From positions 526,501 to 590,500 of the forward strand of contig JBAIAA010000252.1 in the NCBI GenBank assembly GCA_037893245.1: a stretch of 64,000 nt of DNA, written 5' to 3'. The notes under the pieces are model-generated. The model worked only from the letters and a program-made list of their open reading frames with translations, was not told the origin of the DNA and searched no databases. Within the stretch, counting starts at the first letter, position 1, and each line of letters begins with the position of its first letter. This document shows positions 49,501 to 62,000 of the stretch, piece by piece. Source of the DNA: Crossaster papposus (lineage: Eukaryota; Echinodermata; Asteroidea; Velatida; Solasteridae). Made by a program: the position numbers and the translations under genes.

Positions 49501-52500
49501 CATAGTTGACATCAAGGAAAGAGAAATAATTCCAGTGGCTAACCCGGAAAATACTGGAGTGGTCACGGATCATGGTGTCATCAAGATTGTGACTCATCCC
49601 AAGGGTTGACAACACATGCTAGCTACTGGTCTGAAGACTGTCAAACTATCAGTGGGGTAGGGGGGGGGGGGAGGAAAGGGAGCGAAGAAAGGAGATAAAA
49701 GTACACGTATGATGAGAAATGACAGTTAGGTTCTCTCGCAGCAGGAGCCAAGAAAAAATTCAATACGGAGACTGGAGTATTAGTAATCGAGGCACGCGTT
49801 AATGCCTGGTTCTTGCAAGTAGTAAGAAATATATGCCAGGTTCCTGAAAATACAATAGTACCTTGAGGTGTTTTGGAGGACAAGCCGTGGTGAAAAGGCT
49901 TGGCTTGTATTTGAAGGAAAGCGCGGGCGTTTTCTTGATTATGGTATTGATTTTCAAAATCTCTTTGGAACATTGCAGAAAGGTAATGGCTGGGTTTTTG
50001 TGTAGGGCTTTTTGTGTAGGCTAAGGCCGTGAATTAGGAACCTGTCTCGTAAGAATGGTACCCTTAGGATGCGTTGGGTTTAATTGCTGAATCGGTCCGC
50101 GCTACTGAGTAAACACAAGGGGGGAAAACTCTCTGGTACTTATATATTTTTGTCAAGGAATTATTATTATTATTTTTTAAACAAATTTATGTTTTGCTGG
50201 AAAATAAAAATAGGGGATTAATGTAGAATTGTTTTAATCACTCAAAATATAAGTCTTTGCTAAAATTATGCTGGGAACAGAATTTGAGGCAAAGGGGAAA
50301 CAAATGTACAAAACATGGAGAATGTAATTTGTTAGGATTAGGATTGTGATAAACTGGTAGAAACACCAAACCTTCCTGACCTTTATGTACCGTACCTGTT
50401 ACTGGAGCTTATCTCTGATTGGTTGTATCTCTGATTGGTTATATCCTGATTGGTTATACTGAGCAGCCAATCAAAGAAAAGGAAATTGTTTGGCAGGTTG
50501 TTTGCTTTATCAGGACTGTATGGAGGTGTATCCATTAAGACCTTGAAATAACCTCTCTAAGAATGACAACCCCCCACCCCCTTGAAAAAAAGGAACAATA
50601 AGTCTGCATTGTCATGTACAGACATTTACCCGGGACACACATTTACCCGGGACACACCTGGATATGATTAAACACAGTCAAATACTGGAAAGCAGTATAG
50701 CAGGTGTAGGCCCTACAACATTGTACATGTACAGTATGTATACGTACAATGGCGTATGTACATTGTACGGTACATGCACCTCCCTAAAAATTGTGTGGGG
50801 CTCACACAAGACTAAATCTTTTGGCAAATATTTTGTACATTAAAATGTATGTACCAAGACATGCATTATGTATGATATTTGGATTATTTAACTTGGTGTT
50901 ATTTATGAAATTATTGGTTTTGAAACCTTGTACCTGTAGGTACATGTACCTGCACAGTCTAATGTGCAATCCAAATCCTCAGGATTGAAATTCAATATTC
51001 AACAGCGTTATGTACTGCACTGTTTATGTCAATCAACTCCAAGTTATCATATATCCCTGCATATATTGTTGACACCTTGGTTGGTAGAGACTAGAAGACA
51101 AATGTAGGCCAACATATCTCAGACTGACATTTAGACTCGTATTAACAAAAATATATAACTGGAATCTGGAGCATAGATTACATGTCAGAGGTTGATTTCC
51201 TGTGTAGTAAGACTTGTCCTAGTTCTCACAGAATTCATTTTTTTCATAGTTCATGTACTGTAGTTTGCTTGATTTATCGCAGTGATTTTGTAGCTTTAAG
51301 CATGCTCATCTGTCAGGCAACTTCCGAAGAGTCACAGTTCTCACGATTTGTTTTTTCTTCTCCTAAATCGCCTCCCAACCGGAAATCACAAAGGGAGTCA
51401 TTGTCGGGATGTGTAAATCCCTGTGTCAGTTGGAATAGAGATGAAAGATGAGACACCATTTGGTGAAATCATTGTCAGGACTTCTGATCTGTAAATTGAG
51501 CCCTCGGTTGTTACAAAAATCAAATGGTCATGTCTCTACAATTGCAGGTAATCCTGGATTGCTGAGAGAGTAGGTAACCTGTGAATATATCTTTGCCATC
51601 CACTTATCTCACGAGTGAATTAGTTTTCTAGTGTGGCTATTGACTGCCGGTTGTTTTACCAATTCCTGAGCAGACTACCCGGTAGCATGACTAATTACAA
51701 GTTTAAGATCATAGAGCTTCCCAAATTTTGACTGAAGTTATTCTCGAGGGATTTCTTGAATGTTAAAAGGCCTTCTCTTTAAAAAAAGAAAGAAGTAAAA
51801 CCAAAAAAACTATTTCACTTTAAAAGAATAAGATTAAAACTGCTGCAAACTGCTTACTGGCTGGAATGACCTGAACTTATATACAAATAAGTTAAGAGGG
51901 CCTATTATTTCAATCTTAACAAGATCTTCTTCAAAGACACTTTAAAAGACACTTTAAAAGAAGTTAATCTGCTGTTGCAGTTGTCATGGTTGTTTGATCT
52001 GTTTTCCATTGGGCATTTTGTCTAGAGGATAGAGATAATGTCCACAGCTGATCATTCATTCCCATCATGTACTTGTTCTCTTATCTGTAGAAGTCAGTTC
52101 CCACAGTTGTCAACATTGAAATTGTGCATTCGAGGGGCCGGGTACTAGGTCACGCAGGGCGGGGTTAGAGGCACAACTATTATAACAAGCATTAGTAGGA
52201 GATCATTTTATCATGTGGTGATGTACCGTTGGAGTGGATCGGCTTGTCAGATTTTGCGAGACCGTGTCTAGGTTTGCTTGGAGGTGGTGTTTGTTACAGT
52301 TGCTCCTGTTATGTCGAACATTGAAGCTGTTCTTCTCTAGGTGTTGGATAGTATTGGAAAACAAATATTGTCATGGCAATACTTTGTTGGTCTTAATTTT
52401 AACAGAGCCAGCGGAAAGAGTTTCTGAAGTGAATGGTTGAGTAACTGGGTATTAGCAGTTTGTTATTGTTGTTTGGGAAAGCTTCATGTGTTCATTTGAA

Positions 52501-55500
52501 TTTCGATTTTATCGGACAGAGTCATCATGAGAACTTCTCTAAACAGTTGCTGTCAAGGTATCTGCAAATTCGTCATTGTTACTTCGGAATGGTTTGAACT
52601 ATACCGGTATCTCAGGCTTGATTATTGAGGAGGATTTATTAGAGACATCATGGCAAGCCAGTTGGCGACGAGGAAGCAAAGAGAAAAGCCTTCCAAGGCA
52701 CTAACACTTGCCAATCCGTGGGCTGTATGCCTCGCTAATGGTAAAGGTAGAGCTATGAAGAAGGACAGTAAGTTGTCTGCCAAGGATAACGACGGAGCAG
52801 TGAGGCTTTCAAACGTCTCACCGCTGAGGACTTGGTGCGGCAAGATGGGCCTTGTTAAACTCTTCCTTCGAAAAGCTCAGCCATTTTATTACCTTGAACT
52901 TGCCGGGGACTTAGTCAGCCTGTCAGGTAGGTTAAAATAGGGAAATCGTCTTGATGATTGTCTTTGTTCGTCTGTCTGCCGTGGTCGAGTTCTTGTCCTC
53001 GTTATGTCTGTCTAAATTCTGTCTTGAAATTTTGGTAATTATTGAAGTATTTTGTTTCTTGACAGGTCCACGGTTACTGCTTCCACCTGGCCAACAAAAT
53101 GGCCACAGCAGCGTAGGCAATCGAAGCTTGGAGTTATTCAAGCAGGAGCGTGTCATGAGGCAGTCTGGGGAAAACGTTGGAAGGAACTCTCCGTTACCTC
53201 TGACAAACAGGATGGAGAACGACCCAGTCGTAAAAACCAATGGAAATGGGTCCGGGGCCGAGGATCGATGCCACCATCACAGTCACCGGAATTATGAACA
53301 GTTGCGGAGTGAATGCAAGAGAGCTATCGTGGAGTTGGAGAACCTAAAGCGGCAGCATTCGGAGGTGATGGAGAAGTTTGATCATGCTAATCGGGAGGCT
53401 GAGTACTGTCGCAACAAGTATCGCTCTTCTGCCGAAACTGTGGAACAACTTCGCATGGAACTGCAAGCCAAGATGTGCGAATGCGCCGAGCTGAATGCAG
53501 ACTGGGACCAGGCTAAGCAGGAGATCATTGACCTGAGACAGACTCACGAGAACGACTTGAAAGAGCTGTCGGAACTCAGGATGCAGAACCGAGAAGTCAT
53601 GAACCAGCACGGGTCCTCTGAGGTCCTGAATAAGATGTACGACACAGCCTGGGACAAGTACGAAGGATTGAAAAGAGAGTACGAAGCTCTGAAGCAGAGA
53701 AACGCTGACTTGACATCCAGGAATAGTATCTCCAACTTTAATATTGAGAGGATGGAGCAGGACAACAAGAGACTGAAGGGACAGTTAGAGACGGCTTATG
53801 CTGAAAGGGATCGGTTGGTTTCTGAGCGTAATGCGCAGAAGCAGCAATGCACGGCAGTAATACGCAAATATGAAAATATCAAACGAGAAATGGACGAGTC
53901 ATTGCAGAGCACAAAGCTTGCCAATCAAAAGTACGAGAAAGCGCAGCGGGAACTAAACCACGTTAAACACGTCAAACACGAGATGGATAAGAAGATTGAG
54001 CGCGTGACCGAGGAACGCAACGCTGCCGTGCGTGAGTACACGTTAGTCATGAGCGAACGTGACGACGTTCATAAAGAGATGGAGAAGCTTCAAGAGGAAG
54101 CTCAGACGGAAAGCTCATGCAGGAAGAACATCGAGGAGAAATACCGGAATGTCTTGGCCATCAACGATGCACTTAAAGGCAAGATGTACGTGATGAGTAA
54201 GGAGCGCGATCACGCTTTGAGGGAGTACAATGAACTGAGTGATCGCTATCGCAACATCATCAGCAATACAGCGCTAGCTCAAAAAGAACGTGACAAGGCA
54301 CTGTTTGAGTTTGAGAAGTTTAAGGATGAGAGGGATGTTGCACGACAGGAAAGGACTGAGGCTTTGGATCAGCGGGACAAACTTCTTCAAGAATGCTACA
54401 ATGCCGTCCAGCAGCAGAAGTCCATTAGTTACGACTACGACTTAGCTTTCAAAGAAGCCGAGGTCCTCCGACGAAACCTAAACACTGCCGAGAAGGAACT
54501 CAAAGAGGTGCAGTCGGAGACAGACGATGCCAAACGGCAGCGAGACCGGGCGTTCCAGGAGCGCGTCAAGATCATGATGGAGCGGGAGAGCATCCGGACA
54601 TTGTGTGATAAACTCAGACGGGAACGTGATCGGGCTGTCAGTGATTTTGCCGAGGCCCTGAGGAATCTGGACGATGTCAAGCGACAGCGGAATGATGCCG
54701 GGAAGCAGCTTAAAGAAATGAAGTAAGTACAGTACATGTATACAAATAAAGTATCATCTTTTGTCCAATATGTAGTAACGTTTTAGTGAAACATGTCTAA
54801 GAAATATTGTTAAGAGCCTGGAAAAGTATCGGCATTTTGTGGTGTAAGAAATCAGAAGAAGTCCTTAAAATCCTAAGCTGTGTTTTCCTTTAAATTTTTA
54901 GACCAAATTTAAGAAGTGTAGCAGTTTTTAGATTTACAATCTTCATGTGCATGTGTGTGTATGTAATATAGTGCTATCCTTATAAACACAAAAAGTGGAG
55001 TTGAAAAATTAAAATTTTGCCAATTTTGTCAGTCCCGTTCATGTTGGAAAAAGTTGGTAGATGAGAATTCTAAAAATACAAAATTACACAATGAACGTTG
55101 TCTCCAACTCTCCATTGCATAAGAATGAGCAATATCATTTGTTTTCACAGATTTTCGCATTAATCGGTCACGATGGCAACTTGTGCATTTGGTTTCAGAA
55201 CGAAATAGAGAGCCAGATGTTGTGGTGTGCTAAATGAGCCGTTTAGCTGGCAAAATTTGATGAATGGATGACTAGGTTCCATTTAACTGTGACAGCTACT
55301 GTACATGTACCAAGGGCACATCTGTAGAAAAAAAAAATAGTTGGCCGTACACGACTGGTACATGTTGTATTTATTTTTTTTTGTTTTATTTTTTACTAAG
55401 GTAGCCCCATCAGTTATCAAGGAACTGAACTGTTCTCCCCAAGAGCCCTACGTTAAAAAACACTAAAACAGTACATATCATAGGAAATTAAAAACTAATT

Positions 55501-58500
55501 AGTCAATAAAGCATAATTAGTCATTAAAACAAACATACATTGATTTAAATGAATATTAAAAATATGGTCCATACTCCATACACAAAACAAGAGTTACATG
55601 TACGTATTTAAAATGTTATATTCTAATTGTGGATTGATGAAAAAAAAAACATAACAATTTTTTTTTACCAAAATGATGAATGACAATGACAATACATGTA
55701 CCATGTTTGTGTCTGACTTAGAATTTCTAATTGGGACCTACACATTTTCACACAATGTACAGGTCTGTACCATACATTGCCCCATTCCCTTGGATATTTG
55801 ATATACATGTACATGTACATGTAGATCAACCACAAACTGTAGGCCATCGGCCTCAGTCCAAAAAATGGGTCACCGATATCAAATAATCCAGAGGGGTGTA
55901 ATACTCAGAGCAATACAAAAAATATAAAAAAAATCATAGGGTACACTAAAAGAAATGTGGAAAGTTGAAGCTAAACACATGTATTTCAGCATACCGGTAT
56001 GAATAAACCAAATGACATGTATATTGTACGGTACGTGTAAAGGCACGCTGAATTAACTTAACATTCGCAATCAGATTATCCTTTTAAGAATGGATTCAAA
56101 TTAAAATATTTGACTTATAAATGTTCTTATTGGTAACTTCCAGAGGGCAGTAGGGAAATCTCTGTAATTTAAAATGTCAATTTGCATGCTTGAGACAGAG
56201 TCCCAGGGACTCGGTGCCCGTCAGTCAATTTTTCTACTCGAGTTGGTTCAATTATCTCTCTGACTGGGTTGTGTAATCTTCTCCCGGCCCGTAAGGGACG
56301 CGTCTGAGACGGACAACGCAAAATTAGTTATCACTCAATGCTGTAATGGGTTTTTGTTGAAACAGTCGGTAAAATGAGCTTAGCGGTTTATACCGTAAAT
56401 ATCTAGAATTATGCTCCGAGGAATTGAAGGTAATGAAATTGCGCTGGATTAGTGTGAGTCTGGCATTGAGAGGTACAAATGTAGATGGAGAAAAGTAGCA
56501 ATTAAACCAAAACAAGAAATATTTTGAACAAATGAGCAAAACTGAGTTGTAATGGCTTGGAGGGACAACAGATTTGCTGTGTGATTTTAACAATGCGTGT
56601 TGATATGTAACTTTGTACAATTCCAAATATTTTGGCTTAAACCCATGTGAGGTCACATACCGGTACATCAATACATACATATTTGACACTTGTTATTTTG
56701 TCTCTACATGTAGGTTGCATTCAAAATGACTATGAATGCTGGCAGTCGTAGCCATTTCATTAATGGGAAGTGGATTCAGCTGTTCCATACATTATGCGTG
56801 TGTTATTGCAAGCCATATAGTAAAGTAATCTGGACGTGACCTAATTCCCAGTGCATAGGCCTTTGCAGTAAAGCGCACATTAAATACATGTATACATGTT
56901 TCTTCCAGTTGATGAAAGAAACATCTGTTACTGTCGTTTGCTGATCTTGTACCTCATCTCTCTTCCCCCCCCCCCCCCCCCCCCCTCCCCCCTCCCCTCC
57001 TTCCCAGGGACAAGATGCAGAAGCAATCTGAGAAGGACCTACACACAGGAATGAAGAAACTCATGACGCACCACAGCCGAGATTCAGCAATTGATGCCGA
57101 CTCGCAGGAGTGGGAGACGGAAACGGTTGCCATAGAAACCGAACGGGTCAGTAATTGCTTTTGAAATAAAAACAAATTCTTCTTTATAAAGATATTAAAA
57201 TAAACATCTGTATAAATTAAACAAAATCATCCTGCCATAAGGGGCTTCATCTGAAAACAAGAGAAGGCGCTGTTTAAAAAGCTTTTTTAAACCTTTTTTT
57301 AAACACTTTTTTCAACCACTTTTTTTCAACCTTTTGACTTTGTCTTCTGTTTAGGAGGATGGTGATGTGAGTGTGCTTGGGTTTGACTTTGGTGACAGTA
57401 AAGACTACACCCAGATCCCTGACGATTGCTCATTAATCATCAGTAAAGTGGACAAGGGAAGCCTGGCAGATGGAAGACTCAAGTGAGTTTAAAATCTTAA
57501 CTCTTCATCCGTTATAACTAACACAACCTATCAACAACAAAAACACCTCCTTCCTCTCACATGACACATAGATATATTGACCATTGTCCTTTCTTGACCA
57601 CAGAGTCAATGACTATGTTCTGAGAGTTAACGACATCGACTTGACTAACGGTGACCGGTCTGTGGCTCTGCAAGCCGTTAAGAAAGCCAGGGGTGTCATC
57701 AACATGGTGAGTATGCTGTTATTAAATGTCTACTATTTAAGAAATGTTGTCCACTATTTGAAGAAATTTGTTTATTGGCTCAAGCTTCTAAAAAAAAATC
57801 TTTGTGTACAGTTTATTTTGTCTTCAACTATGCACTCACTATCTTGTGTTTATAATGTGCAATGCCCCCGGACTTCGGTCGCCAATTGTCATTGCATACT
57901 TTTATTGTCGACAGGTTGTAAAAAGACGTCGCTCCTCTGGTGCCAAGTTCTGCCCAGTCACTCTCTTCCTAACCAACAAGGACCATGGAGTGACCTTGGA
58001 GTCTGGTATCTTTGTCAGTCGTATTGAGCCTGGGTCCGTCTCTGCCAAAGAGAGTGGTCTCATGGTGGGAGATCGCATGGTCTCGGTGAGTTAGAAGGAA
58101 AAAAAGTGTTCAGCTTAGCAGCAAATATAAAACAATAAAAATAATAATGCATTTTTATGAAGTTTTTAACTGGGTTCTCCTTAGATTATATCCTCAATTA
58201 TATTTAATTTAAAATGTTTCTATCCTTCTGGTTTCTAAAAATGTTATGTGACTCCCTATTATATTAAAATCAAAAGATTCAAGACTGAGAATATCTTTTT
58301 GTTTTCTCAACTCATGAATAGTTTCAGATTTCACATACAAGCCGCAAATTTTCTCATATTTTGCATTTTGAAAGTGCAAATTTTTTCAAATTTGCAGTGA
58401 AGAGTTTATTTTTATTCTTCATCTTAGGTGAATGGGGAGTCTGTGGTCAACAAACAGGCCCAGGCAGTACAGGAGTTATTAGACACCGTTGGGGAGGCAA

Positions 58501-59011
58501 TCACCCTCAACATCATGCGTGTCTCGTCTCCGTCATCCTCCTCTGGTCTGCCGTCAAACGCCAGCCCAACGGTAGAATCAATCAAAAGCCACGAGACGTT
58601 ATCCTCCAAGTCCAGCCTGACGCCCCTCATGTCCCCCTGTGACGACTCGGAAAAGACAAAGAGCGGCAGGAATATTAGCATACAGACGGAATTGACACTG
58701 TCGCAAGCACTGCCACCCCCAATCTCATCCCCGCTGATGCAACGCCATCTAGATACAAACCACTTTGAGGACAAGGTGATTCAGAATTTCCACTTTCAGG
58801 GTGGAGACTATCCTTCCTCTGTCTCCAGAGGTCAGGGGTCGCCCGACTGGCAGATGAACCAGAAGGAGCCAGTTCAGTACTCGAGCTCGAGGCCGCACGC
58901 TAACAGTGAGCCTGCTCGCAGACAGGATGGAATGATGGCTTGGGACGGTAAGCATCAACCACAGTGCAATCTTGAGGATGCTTGGGCATATCCTTCACAG
59001 GGACAGTTACC

Positions 59012-59047
<36 letters not shown>

Positions 59048-62000
59048 GCAGCAGCATTCACATCAGAGCTCACAGGACTTTAACCCTCATATGGAGGATT
59101 CCAGAGACAACGTCAGACACTCGAGGGAGGGCTCCTTCGTGAGCTCGTCTCCCTCTCGACAGGGCTCCACCCACTCCCGGCAGAGCTCTCGTGAGTCATC
59201 GGGAAGGCATTCCGGCTATCACACCTCCCACAGCAGTCACGAGAGTTTCCGAGAAAACAAACGACAGAACAGTTTGGAGTCGCGAGATCATGGCGGCCAC
59301 AACGCCGCTCACAATCCACACAGTACCAAAGAAAACTCCTATTGGTCTCCACCACCGTCAAATCACGGTAACCACAAGAAACAGGACTCCAAGGAAAACT
59401 GCCCGTCTGCCCAATCTCAGACAAGCGGCCCTCAGGAGTACAAGACCTCCCCGGCCATAAATCTGTCTCGAAGAGCACGGGATGGTAGTCCAAGGGTTGA
59501 CCCCTACACAGAACACGGGGAGTTCTATCGCGGGGGCGGCCACGCTGAGAAAACAGAAAATAGCACATGGCCCAAATCAAGAGGACCCCCAGAAGTGTAC
59601 CTGGCTAACAGGAAACGACAGAAGCGTATCACTACCATTCCAATCATGAATCCCCCGTATGAAAATGTGCAAAGTGACAAAAAAGCTGATGGAGAAATGG
59701 TGCCTCCAAAACCTCCAAGTCGCAACTCTTCCTTGAAGGCATCCAGAGATCGTCGACGGGAAATTGTTGAAAGGCGTCAGAGATCTTCCTCATCCTCTGG
59801 AGGACCAGAACACATGGGAGGTTCAGAGCAGGCTTCGAGTTACGGGCCACCGCAACCAACTCTCGAGTATAACGAGGGTGGGAATAAAAACAATAATCGA
59901 GACAGCCAGTCCTCTGTGGTGCACTACCAAGCTGGTTCCTTGCCGGATACCAGCGTCGATTACACTGTCGTCAGCGCACAGCCAGAGGTAGCCACTCAAT
60001 TTAGACCGATATCAACCCCAGTGATCCCTGGTTCTCAAGACAAAAATTTATCTGATTCCAAACGTGCAATGCGGCGTCGTGCTCCCCGCCCCAATCAGTT
60101 AGAACTCACCTCCTACGCACCTCTAACACCTCCACCCCACACAACAGGTGGTAGACCATCGTGGGAGCATGCCCATTCCACAATGTCGCAACATGTTGAA
60201 TTCCGATCCCAACCGGCCGTCACACACATTGTCCGACATTCGGACAAAGTCCCATGTTATAAAGTCTTCAGTCAGCCGTTGACGATTCCTGCCCATCCTC
60301 CAATTTACATGCCGCTGTACGCATCCTCAAACCGCTCCATTTCCCCCTCCTCGACCCACGAAGATGAGCGCTCACCATCGCGAACCTCTCTGCCAACCAC
60401 CCCTCGAGGTTTCCAGACAGACAGCCGACGGAACTCCAACCAGAGCTTTGACTTTGACCAATCCCCCCAGGGTTACAACCCAAGGGACGATGGGTTTGGC
60501 ACTTTCCCAAAGAAAAACGAGAAGAGAATGTGGATGACGCAGAAATATCGTTACAGTCCAGGACCTTGCGTGTCCACTAGCTCCGTAGAAAAGGGTAAGA
60601 TATAAGAACTATACATTTTTCTGTTAGTTTCTGACTATTTGGCCACCACTGATTGTACAATCAATTATTATTCCCAAAGTTGCTAACATTTGATAAGCCA
60701 TACCGGTATTGTGGCACCTGTTATTGACTCTTCCTCCATCCCGACAGGTTCTGTGTCGTCAAGTTCTGGTGGAAGAGACAACCAACTCTCTCACAGTCTG
60801 CACAGTAACCAGTCGGTCAGTTCGTCTGGCCGTAGCTCGGTCAGTTCGTTCTCTGAGCCAGAGGTTATAGTACGGAGGTGTCCTGGGTAAGTCAGTGTTC
60901 CATTCCTAAAATAAGACACTTTCTTGCAGAATGAGCCAATTTCTTTCGCTATGTAGTATTTGTACCTGCCACAATACTCGTACTTTTTCCTTTGTCTATG
61001 CCACAGTTCCTCGACTCGCACCATTGAGATAGAAAAGAGCAATGAACCGCTAGGTATCAGGATCATCCGAGGAAATCGTGGAGGAATCTTTGTCCATACT
61101 GTCACACCGGGAAGTCTGGCTGAGAGGGCCGAGCTACAATATGGAGACCAAATCTTAGAGGTAATATAAATTTTCTTGGGGAACAAAATTACATTGTAAG
61201 GGGTTAACCTTGCATTCTTATTCAAATTGGCGAGAATTTAGTCGTCAATGGTCACATATGGGGGAGCGTGGCTTTGAGGTGAGGGTTTGTGTGTCGTGAT
61301 CAAAGGGTCATCAGTTTAAATTCTAGTGTAAATTTTTGTTTTACAGTTCAACGGATTGAACTTACGCCAAGCGACGTACGACCAGGCAGCCATTATATTG
61401 AGCCAGGGAGGAAACAGCATCAGTATGCTAGTCAAGTACAAAATTAAAAGTAAGTCAATTCAATGAGAATTCCACAAAATGTGAATGATTCAGGATTGAG
61501 GGTTAGGTGTAGGTTTGTAGTACCAAACGTCTTAGCTACAATACTGTAACTCCGCCCTTTTCTTTCAGAGATGCAGAGAGATTCCATGTGCGATAGTGAA
61601 GAAACCACACCCACTTCCACGCCCGGAAGTACACGCACCAACTCGCCTATGCCCAGCCGACCCCAATCTGAAGTCTGCTCTGACACGGGAACGATGACCC
61701 CACCCACCCCAAGGGCTAGCCGCATATACACGTAAGTTTGAAGAAAAAACTCCATCCTGGTCAAATGGATTGCCTAGGGACACAACATGACTTACATCTT
61801 GGACATAAAGTTCTCAGCCAACATGTTTGAGATGCTTTTCTACTTCATTTGTCAGGAATTCATTATTTAAAAAAAAAGTTTGTCATGAAAATAAAGTATT
61901 GTGGGTTCCCCCCAATTTTTCTTTGAAATCCAAGTATTTCTTAGAAATCTCTACAAATCTTTCATTGTAGATTGTCCTTAGCATAACAAAAAAAGAATAC

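Larger units (their letters stand above)
34045..52626 (+). other. DLG5 intron 2 (about 19 kb)
   Basis: Repeat-rich and AT-rich. It contains poly(G)/poly(C) tracts (35097, 38863, 41408), a 20-bp minisatellite (38935), a tRNA-like SINE on the minus strand (39606), a 313-bp hairpin MITE (44743), a pyrimidine-rich minisatellite (45452), a degenerate array (46.09-47.45 kb) and a decayed coding fragment (49323-49655). No intact gene was recognised. Confidence 0.8.

Noticed and set aside
52951-53065. N-terminal extension MMIVFVRLSAVVEFLSS in frame with the coiled-coil exon
   Set aside because: It lies upstream of a clear acceptor (tttgtttcttgacag) at 53065; phase and homology show it is intron read-through.
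58424-60510. Several minus-strand ORFs opposite the large DLG5 exon
   Set aside because: Shadow frames of a long coding exon with high GC; no independent support.
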